Source of the DNA: JBBQXK01 sp038209775
GTDB taxonomy: Bacteria; Pseudomonadota; Alphaproteobacteria; Rhodobacterales; Rhodobacteraceae
Length of the DNA stretch: 64,000 bases
Assembly: GCA_038209775.1 (NCBI GenBank)
Contig: JBBQXK010000018.1
Location: 1-64,000 of the forward strand
Direction: 5' to 3'
This document shows positions 9,968 to 17,892 of the stretch, one piece after another. Position numbers and translations under genes: made by a program. The notes under the pieces were generated by a model, which worked only from the letters and a program-made list of their open reading frames with translations, made no database searches and had not been told where the DNA came from. The stretch's first letter is position 1, and every line of letters begins with the position of its first letter.

Positions 9968-11128
9968 TCAGACCCCCAGATGCGCGGCGATAAGCCCCGC
10001 CACTTCGGTAAACCCGATCAACCCCAGCGTACTAGAGCCATTGCACAGCACCGGCACCCGTTCGCGGGTATGCTCGGTCCCGCGCCAGGTGGGGTCATTG
10101 CCGTGATCGGCAGTAAAGATCGCCAGATCGCCGGGGCCAAGACGGGCCAGAAACGCCCCCGCCACCCCGTCGAACCATTCCAGCGCCCGGGCATATCCCG
10201 CCACATCACGGCGGTGGCCGTAAAGGCTGTCGAACTCGACAAAGTTCGCAAAGGTCAAGGAACCTCGCGCGGCAGTGGCAGAAAGCGTCATCAGATGTTC
10301 GGAAAGATCAAGGTCCGACGCCCCCTTCCACAACCGCCCCACCCCCTGCATCGAGAATATGTCGCCGATCTTGCCCACTGCGTGCGTCTCACGCCCCGCC
10401 GCCATCACCCGGTCAAGGATCGTAGGCCCCGGCGGGGCCATCGCATAGTCATGCCGGTTGGACGTCCGCCGGAACGCCCCCTCTACCCCGTCAAAAGGCC
10501 GTGCGATCACCCGCCCCACCTGCATCGCGTGCAGGTCAGGCGCCAACGCCGCACACAGCGCCAACAGCCGGTCCAGCCCGAACGCCCCTTCATGCGCGGC
10601 AATCTGGAACACACTGTCCGCCGAGGTGTAACAGATCGGCCAGCCCGTCCGCAGATGCTCGGCCCCCAGTTCCTCGATGATCGGCACGCCCGACGCATGG
10701 CAGTTCCCCAGTATTCCCGCCGTCCCCGCCAGCGCGCAAACCCGCGCCACCAACGCATCGGGAAACGCTGGCGTCGCATCCGGGAAATAGGTCCAGTCCC
10801 ATGGCACCACCTGCCCCGCCAGTTCCCAATGCCCCGACGGCGTATCCTTGCCCCGCGACACCTCGGTCGCAGCCCCCCACCGGCCCTGCGGCACCGCGCC
10901 CATCCCCGCCATGACGGCCCCCGAGGCCAGATGCACCGCCGCCGACAGGCCCAAGCCGTCCAGCACCGGCATCCGCAACGGCCCGCTTCGCCCTTCATCC
11001 GCCCGACCTGATGCGCAGGCTGCCGCGATATGGGCCAGCGTGTTGGCCCCGTCATCGCCAAATTCCGCCGCATCGGGCGCACCGCCGCACCCGACCGAAT
11101 CCATCACGATCAGAAACGCCCGGCTCAT
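9968..11128 (-). CDS. deoB: Phosphopentomutase
   Basis: Interconverts (deoxy)ribose 1-phosphate and 5-phosphate, feeding sugar from nucleoside phosphorolysis into central metabolism. 386 aa. The alkaline-phosphatase-like metal sites are recognisable: MDSVGCGGAPDA at the N-terminus (metal-binding Asp9), the DANTLAHIA-like segment with the phosphorylated Thr (GANTLAHIA), and FTADHGNDPT near residue 330 with Asp/His ligands. Overlaps the deoA stop by 4 bases (ATGA). Confidence 0.96.
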   Translation of the reverse strand: MSRAFLIVMDSVGCGGAPDAAEFGDDGANTLAHIAAACASGRADEGRSGPLRMPVLDGLGLSAAVHLASGAVMAGMGAVPQGRWGAATEVSRGKDTPSGHWELAGQVVPWDWTYFPDATPAFPDALVARVCALAGTAGILGNCHASGVPIIEELGAEHLRTGWPICYTSADSVFQIAAHEGAFGLDRLLALCAALAPDLHAMQVGRVIARPFDGVEGAFRRTSNRHDYAMAPPGPTILDRVMAAGRETHAVGKIGDIFSMQGVGRLWKGASDLDLSEHLMTLSATAARGSLTFANFVEFDSLYGHRRDVAGYARALEWFDGVAGAFLARLGPGDLAIFTADHGNDPTWRGTEHTRERVPVLCNGSSTLGLIGFTEVAGLIAAHLGV

Positions 11129-12432
11129 CCGATCCGCTCGATGATCAGGGGCGGGTCGTCGGGTGCTGTGTCGGACATCACATAGGCCGCCTGCACCGCC
11201 GCCACCGCCGCCCGTGCCTCATCGATCGTCGCCGCATGCACCATGGCCAGGGCGAGACCAGGCGAGATATCCTCGCCCAACCCCGCCAGATCCGACAGCC
11301 CGACCGACGGGTTCACCCGGTCCCCCTCACGCATCCGGCCCCCGCCAAGGCGCACCACCGCCTGCCCCAAAGCCTCACCGTCAATCGACGCCACGAACCC
11401 CGCGCGCAGCGATGGCACCTCGATCACCACAGGGGCCGAGGGCAGCCGATCGGGCCAGCGGTCGATGAAATCCTGCGGCCCCCCTTGGGCCGTCACCATC
11501 CGGCCAAACACCTCGGCCGCCGCCCCCGATTCCAGCGCCTGCGCGATCCGCCCCGCCCCATCCGCCGGATCGGCAGCGATGCCGCCCAGGGCCAAAGCCT
11601 CACCCCCAAGGGCACAGGCCACATCCCACAGCGCCGCATTGACCGAGGTGCCGGTCAGCGTCTCCATCACCTCGATCACCTCCAGCGCGTTGCCGGCCGC
11701 GGTGGCAAGGGGCTGCGACATGTCGGTGATCAGCGCCGCCGTCATGCAGCCCGCGCCCTGCGCCGTGGCCACCAGCGCGCGGGCCAGCACCCGCGCCTCG
11801 GCGGCCGTTTTCATGAAGGCGCCCGATCCGCATTTCACATCCAGAACCAGCGCCTCCAGCCCCGCCGCCAGTTTCTTGGACCGGATCGACGCGGTGATAA
11901 GGTCAATCGACGCCACGGTGCCCGTCACATCGCGGATGGCATACAGCCGCGCATCAGCCGGGGCGATCCGGTCCGACGCGGCGATGATGGCGCATCCCAC
12001 CTCGGCCACTTGCGCGCGCAACGCCTCTTCGGTCATCGTGGTGCGGAACCCCGGGATCGCCTCCAGCTTGTCCAGCGTGCCGCCGGTATGGCCAAGGCCG
12101 CGCCCCGACACCATCGGCACATAGGCCCCGCAGGCCGCCAGAGCCGGCGCCAGCACCAGCGATACGCAATCGCCCACACCGCCTGTCGAGTGCTTGTCGA
12201 TCACCGGCCCCGCCAGTGACCATTCCATCACCCGCCCCGAATCCCGCATCGCCCGCGTCAGCGCCACCCGCCCCGCATCACCAAGGCCGCGCAGGCACAC
12301 CGCCATCGCAAAGGCCCCCGCCTGCGCATCGCTGACCGCCCCCGACACCAGCCCTTGCGCGAACCACTGAAGGTCAGCCGCCGACGGCGTGTCACCCCGG
12401 CGCAGGGCGTCGATGATCTGGCGCGCGTCCAT
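11125..12432 (-). CDS. deoA: Thymidine phosphorylase
   Basis: Phosphorolysis of thymidine/deoxyuridine to the base and deoxyribose 1-phosphate. 435 aa, the family length. The family signature SGRGLGHTGGTLDKLE is intact, with KHSTGGVGD (phosphate binding) and KCGSGAFMK also present. ATG at 12432 was chosen: it shares one base with the cdd stop (TGATG) and begins the conserved N-terminus MDARQIIDALRRGD. Upstream in-frame codons are within cdd. Confidence 0.97.
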   Translation of the reverse strand: MDARQIIDALRRGDTPSAADLQWFAQGLVSGAVSDAQAGAFAMAVCLRGLGDAGRVALTRAMRDSGRVMEWSLAGPVIDKHSTGGVGDCVSLVLAPALAACGAYVPMVSGRGLGHTGGTLDKLEAIPGFRTTMTEEALRAQVAEVGCAIIAASDRIAPADARLYAIRDVTGTVASIDLITASIRSKKLAAGLEALVLDVKCGSGAFMKTAAEARVLARALVATAQGAGCMTAALITDMSQPLATAAGNALEVIEVMETLTGTSVNAALWDVACALGGEALALGGIAADPADGAGRIAQALESGAAAEVFGRMVTAQGGPQDFIDRWPDRLPSAPVVIEVPSLRAGFVASIDGEALGQAVVRLGGGRMREGDRVNPSVGLSDLAGLGEDISPGLALAMVHAATIDEARAAVAAVQAAYVMSDTAPDDPPLIIERIG

Positions 12433-12824
12433 CACACCCGTGACATGTGCGCGGCCGTGAACACCCCCGGCAAAAGGTCGGCCACCGTCACCGCCCGCCG
12501 CTGCCCGTCGGTGGTGCACAGCGTCACCTGCACCTCGGGCCCCGCAAACTCGGCAATCTTCTGGCGGCAGCCACCACAGGGCGGCACAGGGGCCGGGCTG
12601 TCGGCAATGACAAGGATCTCGGCAATCGCCGTATCCCCCGCCGCGATCATCGCCGCAATCGCCCCGGCCTCGGCACAAGTGCCCTCGGGGTAGGCGACAT
12701 TCTCGACGTTACAGCCGATGTGGATGGCCCCCGAGGTGCTGCGCAGAGCGGCCCCCACCTTGAAGCCGGAATAGGGCGCATGGGCGTTCAGGCGAACGGC
12801 GGTGGCGGCGGCAAGCAGCGTCAT
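12432..12824 (-). CDS. cdd: Cytidine deaminase
   Basis: Zinc-dependent deamination of cytidine/deoxycytidine to uridine forms; first gene of the salvage operon. 130 aa, the short tetrameric type. Active-site motifs CAEAGAI (zinc Cys and catalytic Glu) and PPCGGCRQ (two zinc Cys) are present, as is APYSGFKVGAAL at the N-terminus. ATG at 12824 has aggagacacgcc directly upstream, a strong ribosome site; the longer in-frame extension runs into the dispersed repeat. Confidence 0.97.
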   Translation of the reverse strand: MTLLAAATAVRLNAHAPYSGFKVGAALRSTSGAIHIGCNVENVAYPEGTCAEAGAIAAMIAAGDTAIAEILVIADSPAPVPPCGGCRQKIAEFAGPEVQVTLCTTDGQRRAVTVADLLPGVFTAAHMSRV

Positions 12825-12890
12825 GGCGTGTCTCCTGTGTCGGGCCGACTGTGGGGTGAGGGGGACCGCGATGCAAGCGATGGGTTGGCG

Positions 12891-12963
12891 CGGGTTGCGG
12901 CGGCAGGAGCGGGGGGTTTCACACCCCCCGCGCCCCCCGTGGAGTATTTGTGCAAAGAAGAAG
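12891..12963 (-). repeat. Dispersed intergenic repeat, copy 3
   Basis: Read on the minus strand it begins cttctttgcacaaatactcc, continues into G runs and a hairpin around tttcacacc, and ends gctcctgccgccgcaaccc. It follows the stop of the VOC-cupin gene (3 bases away) in sense orientation, and separates it from cdd. The ggcggcaggagc end is the part shared with the 1-224 palindrome. Confidence 0.75.
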
Positions 12964-12966
12964 GGG

Positions 12967-14049
12967 TCAGAGGGTTTCGGTTTTGAACTTACCGGGCAGG
13001 CTGACCTCGAGGAGTTCCAGATCGGGTGTGGGGCTCGCATACCGCGTGACCATCCCCGGCGGGATCACAAAGGCATCGCCCTGCGACAGGGTCACGGGGT
13101 CGGTCCCCTCGCCCTCCAGTACCATCCCCCCGGCCATCACGAAGGTGAACAGGATGTCGCTGTCGTGCCGGGTCATCACCGTTTCCCACCCGTCGGGCCG
13201 CGCCACCATCACCGAGGCGACACCCCCGGTATTGTCCGCAATCGTGGTGTCGCGCGCAGCAAACCCCGGCAGGCGAAACGGCGCAAAGTGGCCGCTGGCA
13301 CCTACGTTATGCACAAACCGCTGCCCCTGCCACTCCCGCCCGGGCGCGAGGTCGGGCGTCGGCAGCGTCATCGCATGCTCGATCTCGGTCACATGTTCGG
13401 CCGGGACGCCGATCTCGATCACCTCGATCCCGTCCGACGCATGCAGCACGCGGTGCCTGATCTCGGGCGGCTGGATGAAGCAGTCGCCCTTGTGCAGGCG
13501 GATGGGCGGGCCCTGATCCTCGTACACCACATCGACCCAGCCCCGGACGCAGAAGATCAGCTGGAACCCCACCTTGTGGTAATGCACCATGTCGGGCACG
13601 GGCCCGCCATCCGGGATGCGGATGTGCGACGCGATCACCGCCCCGCCCAACCGTGTCGGCACCAGGTCACGATAGTGCATCCCCGCCCGCCCGATCACCC
13701 ATGGCGCCTGATCCGCCAGCCTGCGCACCACAAACGCATGCTCGGTCGGCGGCAGCACCAGGGGCGGGTCCAGATGCCCGATCACCACCCGCGTACCGCC
13801 CGGCGACACCAGCGTCTCGGCCCCCCCCGCAATCAGCACCGGATCATCGGCCAGAAGGCCGATCACCCCCGGCGCACCGTCCCCCGTCTCCAGCCGCACG
13901 CGCACCCCGTGCCCGCTGAACACCGCCACGCGCGGATCGTCGGCGGGAAAGATCCGCTCCATCCGCAGCCCCAGCGTTTTGGTGAAAAACCCGATATCGG
14001 CGGCCAATGCCCGCGTCGTCAGATGAACTTCGGCCCGGATGTTCTGCAT
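12967..14049 (-). CDS. VOC-cupin-cupin fusion protein
   Basis: 360 aa, three domains by eye. Residues about 4-60 look like a glyoxalase/VOC half-module (VHLTTRALAADIGFFTKTLGLRM). Residues about 165-235 form a cupin (DMVHYHKVGFQLIFCVRG ... KGDCFIQPPEIRHRV, with His residues placed as metal ligands). Residues about 285-350 form a second cupin (SDILFTFVMAGGM ... QGDAFVIPPGMVTRY) that lacks clear His ligands. Such modules occur in metal-dependent dioxygenases, isomerases and small-molecule sensors; no substrate can be named. The start at 14049 begins the VOC strand. Divergent from maeB, with an inverted repeat between. Confidence 0.7.
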   Translation of the reverse strand: MQNIRAEVHLTTRALAADIGFFTKTLGLRMERIFPADDPRVAVFSGHGVRVRLETGDGAPGVIGLLADDPVLIAGGAETLVSPGGTRVVIGHLDPPLVLPPTEHAFVVRRLADQAPWVIGRAGMHYRDLVPTRLGGAVIASHIRIPDGGPVPDMVHYHKVGFQLIFCVRGWVDVVYEDQGPPIRLHKGDCFIQPPEIRHRVLHASDGIEVIEIGVPAEHVTEIEHAMTLPTPDLAPGREWQGQRFVHNVGASGHFAPFRLPGFAARDTTIADNTGGVASVMVARPDGWETVMTRHDSDILFTFVMAGGMVLEGEGTDPVTLSQGDAFVIPPGMVTRYASPTPDLELLEVSLPGKFKTETL

Positions 14050-14151
14050 GATGCCCCCATGGTCGGCATCCACCCTGCCCCCGCACAGCCGGATTTGCAA
14101 GAATCTGCGGAAAGCGTTACGCAAGGACAGCGGGTTGCCCTCATCGGGGGA

Positions 14152-14169
14152 TAGTTTACCCTTAAACTA
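14152..14169. promoter_or_regulatory. Inverted repeat TAGTTTA-N4-TAAACTA before maeB
   Basis: Perfect 7-bp arms with a 4-base spacer, AT-rich in a GC-rich neighbourhood, ending 19 bases before the maeB start and about 100 bases upstream of the VOC-cupin gene. Its form fits a dimeric repressor such as a MarR-type protein (inference). Its closeness to the maeB ribosome site suggests control of maeB by steric block. Confidence 0.5.
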
Positions 14170-14188
14170 AATTGCGAAGGGGACGGTC

Positions 14189-16468
14189 ATGGCCACCGAC
14201 GACGTCGACAGCACACGGCATCCGGCGCTGGACTACCATGAATACCCCAAGCCCGGAAAACTGGAAATTCGCGCGACCAAACCCCTCGCCAACGGGCGCG
14301 ATCTGTCGCTTGCCTATTCTCCCGGCGTGGCCGAGGCCTGTCTTGCGATCAAGGCCGACCCGACCGCCGCCAGCCGCTACACCTCGCGCGGGAACCTGGT
14401 GGCGGTGGTCACGAACGGCACCGCCGTGCTGGGTCTGGGCAACATCGGGCCCCTGGCGTCAAAGCCGGTGATGGAGGGCAAGGCGGTTCTGTTCAAGAAA
14501 TTCGCCAACATCGACTGTTTCGACATCGAGGTGAACGAACCCGACCCGGTGAAACTGGCCGCCATCGTCTGCGCGCTGGAACCCACCTTTGGCGCCATCA
14601 ACCTTGAGGATATCAAGGCCCCCGACTGTTTCGTGGTCGAGGCGATGTGCCGCGAACGTATGAACATCCCCGTGTTTCACGACGACCAGCACGGCACCGC
14701 CATCGTTGTCGGTGCCGCCGCGACCAACGCCCTGTTTGTTGCGGGCAAGGCCTTCGACCAGATCAAGGTCGTGTCCACCGGCGGCGGTGCCGCTGGCATT
14801 GCGTGTCTCAACATGCTCTTGAAACTGGGCGTCAAACGCGAAAACGTCTGGCTATGCGACATCCACGGCGTGGTCTGGGCGGGCCGGCCCGAGGATATGA
14901 ATCCCCAGAAAGCCGCTTACGCCCAACCCACCGCCGCCCGCAAACTGGCCGAGGTTATCCACGGTGCTGACCTGTTCCTTGGCCTCTCCGGCCCCGGCGT
15001 GCTGACCCCCGACATGGTGCGCCTGATGGCCCCGCGCCCGATCATCTTTGCCCTCGCCAACCCCTCGCCCGAGATTACCCCCGAGGCCGCCCGTGCCGCC
15101 TCGCCCGATGCCATAATCGCCACGGGGCGCAGCGATTTTCCCAATCAGGTCAACAACGTGCTGTGCTTTCCGTTCATCTTCAGGGGTGCCTTGGACGTCG
15201 GCGCCACCACCATCAACGACGAGATGGAACTGGCCTGCATCGACGGCATCGCGGCCCTTGCACGCGCCACCACCAGTGCCGAGGCGGCAGCGGCCTATCA
15301 GGGCGAAAAGCTGTCCTTCGGGGCCGATTACCTGATCCCCAAACCCTTCGACCCCCGCCTGATCGGCGTGGTGGCCAGCGCAGTCGCCAAGGCCGCAATG
15401 GAAACCGGCGTCGCCACCCGCCCCATCGACGACCTGCCCGCCTACCGGCGCAAGCTTGACGGCTCGGTGTTCCGCTCTGCCCTCATCATGCGCCCGGTGT
15501 TCGAGGCGTCTGCCACCTCCGCCCGCCGCATCGTCTTTGCCGAAGGCGAGGATGACCGCGTGCTGCGCGCCGCCAACGCGATGCTGGAAGAGACGACCGA
15601 CAAGCCCATCCTGATCGGCCGCCCCGAGGTGGTCGAGGCGCGCTGTGAAAGGGCCGGCCTGCCGATCAGGCCCGGCCGGGATTTCGACATCGTGAACCCC
15701 GAAAACGACCCCCGCTACCGCGATTACTGGGAAACCTATCACGGCCTGATGGCCCGCCAAGGCGTCACCCCCGACATCGCCCGCGCCGTGATGCGCACCA
15801 ACACCACCGCCATCGGGGCCGTGATGGTGCATAGGGGTGAGGCTGACAGTCTGATCTGCGGCACCTTCGGGCAATACCTGTGGCACCTCAACTACGTCCG
15901 TCAGGTGCTGGCCCGCGACGGGCTGCACCCGGTTGCCGCCCTGTCGCTGATGATCCTTGAGGATGGCCCCCTGTTCATCGCCGACACCCATGTGCATCCC
16001 GAACCCACCCCCGCGCAGATCACCGAAACAGTCATCGGCGCCGCGCGGCATGTGAAACGCTTTGGCGTGATCCCCAAGATAGCACTTTGCGCGTCATCCC
16101 AGTTCGGCAACCTCGATTGCGACACCGGCCGGCGGATGCGCGCCGCCCTCGAATTGCTGGACCTCCGCGAACCCGACTTTGCCTATGAAGGCGAGATGCA
16201 CATCGACGCAGCCCTCGATCAAGGCATCCGCGACCGCATCTTTCCGGGGGGCCGGTACGAAGGGGCGGCGAACGTGCTGGTATTCGCCAATTCCGACGCG
16301 GCATCTGGCGTGCGCAACATCCTGAAAATGAAGGGCAACGGCATCGAGGTGGGGCCGATCCTGATGGGCATGGGCAACAAGGCCCACATCGTGACGCCGT
16401 CCATCACCACCCGGGGGCTGTTCAACATGTCGGCCCTCGCGGGCACGCCGGTGGCGCATTACGGGTAA
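14189..16468 (+). CDS. maeB: NADP-dependent malic enzyme with C-terminal phosphotransacetylase domain
   Basis: Oxidative decarboxylation of malate to pyruvate with NADP, supplying NADPH and pyruvate when growing on C2 or C4 acids. 759 aa, the usual size of the bacterial MaeB fusion. Residues about 1-430 are malic enzyme (YSPGVAEAC, NLEDIKAPDCF, metal-binding HDDQHGTA, nucleotide motif STGGGAAGIA). Residues about 430-759 are a phosphotransacetylase-like regulatory domain (EGEDDRVLRAA ... FANSDAASGVRNILK). ATG at 14189 follows gaaggggacggtc. The next gene starts 6 bases after the stop, so the two are probably cotranscribed. Confidence 0.96.
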   Translation: MATDDVDSTRHPALDYHEYPKPGKLEIRATKPLANGRDLSLAYSPGVAEACLAIKADPTAASRYTSRGNLVAVVTNGTAVLGLGNIGPLASKPVMEGKAVLFKKFANIDCFDIEVNEPDPVKLAAIVCALEPTFGAINLEDIKAPDCFVVEAMCRERMNIPVFHDDQHGTAIVVGAAATNALFVAGKAFDQIKVVSTGGGAAGIACLNMLLKLGVKRENVWLCDIHGVVWAGRPEDMNPQKAAYAQPTAARKLAEVIHGADLFLGLSGPGVLTPDMVRLMAPRPIIFALANPSPEITPEAARAASPDAIIATGRSDFPNQVNNVLCFPFIFRGALDVGATTINDEMELACIDGIAALARATTSAEAAAAYQGEKLSFGADYLIPKPFDPRLIGVVASAVAKAAMETGVATRPIDDLPAYRRKLDGSVFRSALIMRPVFEASATSARRIVFAEGEDDRVLRAANAMLEETTDKPILIGRPEVVEARCERAGLPIRPGRDFDIVNPENDPRYRDYWETYHGLMARQGVTPDIARAVMRTNTTAIGAVMVHRGEADSLICGTFGQYLWHLNYVRQVLARDGLHPVAALSLMILEDGPLFIADTHVHPEPTPAQITETVIGAARHVKRFGVIPKIALCASSQFGNLDCDTGRRMRAALELLDLREPDFAYEGEMHIDAALDQGIRDRIFPGGRYEGAANVLVFANSDAASGVRNILKMKGNGIEVGPILMGMGNKAHIVTPSITTRGLFNMSALAGTPVAHYG

Positions 16469-16474
16469 GGCGGG

Positions 16475-17239
16475 ATGCGGCTGGCGGGCCATGCCGTCTG
16501 GGTGGTCGTGCTGACGCTATTGACCCAGGTCGGCGGCATTGCCTGGCTGTTGGCGCTGATGTTCCGGCGGCGGTGGCTGGCCTTTCCGCTCGGCTATGCC
16601 GCGCTCTGGGTCATGGCCACGCTCGCGGCACCCACGTTTGGCCGCGTTCCCCTGCCCTGTTCCGGCGAACCCCTGCGGATGCAGTCGCCGCTCTATTGCG
16701 TCCTCTTGCGCCACTTCGTGACGCCCGAGATGGCCGCCGTCGCCCATACCGCCGCCCAGACCGTCGCCGCCGAACACCCCGGCACTGTCACGCTGGCGCT
16801 GGACGGCGGATTTCCGTTCCTGAACGGCATGCCGCTCCTCCCCCACCTGTCGCATGATGATGGCGAAAAACTGGACTTCGCGTTCTCGTACACCGCCCCC
16901 GATGGCCACTATCTGCCCGGCCAGACACGATCCCCCATCGGCTATTGGGCGTTCGAGGGGGCCGACCCCGACCCCTGCCCGCCGGCATGGCTGACCACAC
17001 GCTGGGGCATGGGATGGCTGCAACCCCTGTGGCCCGACCGACCGCTGGAACCCCTGCGCACCGCCACCCTCATCCGCGCCCTCTTGGCCGATACCAACCT
17101 GGCCAAGGTGTTCGTCGAGCCGCCCCTTGCCGCCCGTCTGGGCCTTGCCCACCCCAAAACTGCGCTTTCAGGGGTGCCGCGCGGCCCGTCACGACGATCA
17201 TGTTCACGCACAACTGTAACCCAGCGTCACATCGTGTAA
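16475..17239 (+). CDS. Membrane protein with LAS-peptidase-like motifs; probable frameshift near the C-terminus
   Basis: As read: 254 aa with two N-terminal membrane helices (about 8-29 and 36-52) and a periplasmic domain. LSHDDGEKLD at 125-134 has the spacing His127-x6-Asp134 found in zinc LAS peptidases (M15 and MepA type). The expected third element, a late H-x-H, is missing in this frame, and the last 28 residues (after HPK) are Arg/Ser-rich nonsense. If one A of the aaaa run at 17,156-17,159 is dropped, the frame continues as LRFQGCRAARHDDHVHAQL and stops at 17,217-17,219, restoring a His-x-His end. I infer a one-base insertion, either real or a sequencing error. Follows maeB by 6 bases. 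Confidence 0.6.
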   Translation: MRLAGHAVWVVVLTLLTQVGGIAWLLALMFRRRWLAFPLGYAALWVMATLAAPTFGRVPLPCSGEPLRMQSPLYCVLLRHFVTPEMAAVAHTAAQTVAAEHPGTVTLALDGGFPFLNGMPLLPHLSHDDGEKLDFAFSYTAPDGHYLPGQTRSPIGYWAFEGADPDPCPPAWLTTRWGMGWLQPLWPDRPLEPLRTATLIRALLADTNLAKVFVEPPLAARLGLAHPKTALSGVPRGPSRRSCSRTTVTQRHIV

Positions 17240-17329
17240 CAATGCGCTTCACCACAGCGAACCTAGCAGTACGCCCGCCGCATGCAGGCCGTCCTGAAAA
17301 TGCAACCCGTCCCGATAAAGGAACATCAC

Positions 17330-17824
17330 TTGTCCGCCACCTCGTCCACCACCCGCGCCCTACCCGCCATCAACGCCCAGACCCTTGGCGTGATGTTCGT
17401 CGCCGGGTTCTTTGCCACCATCGCATTTGATTTCTGGGGTCAGGTCGTCAGCCCCGGCATCGGCTTTGCCAACCTCTCGCCGCATGGTCTGGCCAAAAGC
17501 CTGCTCGGCGCGCTTGGCCTGCCGAACAGCGATTTCGCGGGTTACTTCATGCACTTCTACCTCGTCGGGCTGATCGGCTATCCGGTCGGCTGGCTGTTCA
17601 TCTTCGCCCCGATCTGGAACCGCGTTGTCGGCCAGACGCACTGGCTGATCCCCGCCACGATCTATGGCATCGGCCTGTGGGTCTTTGCCATCGGCGGGAT
17701 CACGGCGATTGCCGGCCTCCCGTTCTTCCTTGGCTTTACCGGCATCACCTGGGTCGCTCTGGTGGGTCATACCCTGTACGGCATCGTGATGGTCGCCGTG
17801 ATGCAGATGATTGCCCGCAACTAA
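17330..17824 (+). CDS. Small integral membrane protein, unknown function
   Basis: About 164 aa with four likely membrane helices (QTLGVMFVAGFFATIAFDFW; FMHFYLVGLIGYPVGWLFIF; LIPATIYGIGLWVFAIGG; WVALVGHTLYGIVMVAVM). Conserved His and Phe residues in the second and fourth helices are visible (FMHFYLVG, GHTLYG), but I do not recognise the family. TTG at 17330 is preferred because aaagga lies 7 bases upstream; ATG at 17282 is in frame but has no ribosome site. Stands alone between the frameshifted gene and prpE. Confidence 0.65.
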   Translation: MSATSSTTRALPAINAQTLGVMFVAGFFATIAFDFWGQVVSPGIGFANLSPHGLAKSLLGALGLPNSDFAGYFMHFYLVGLIGYPVGWLFIFAPIWNRVVGQTHWLIPATIYGIGLWVFAIGGITAIAGLPFFLGFTGITWVALVGHTLYGIVMVAVMQMIARN

Positions 17825-17892
17825 CCTCCAAGCAAACGCTTGATTTCCCGCCCCCTACACCGCAATACCGGTACAGGGGCGGGAGATTACCG

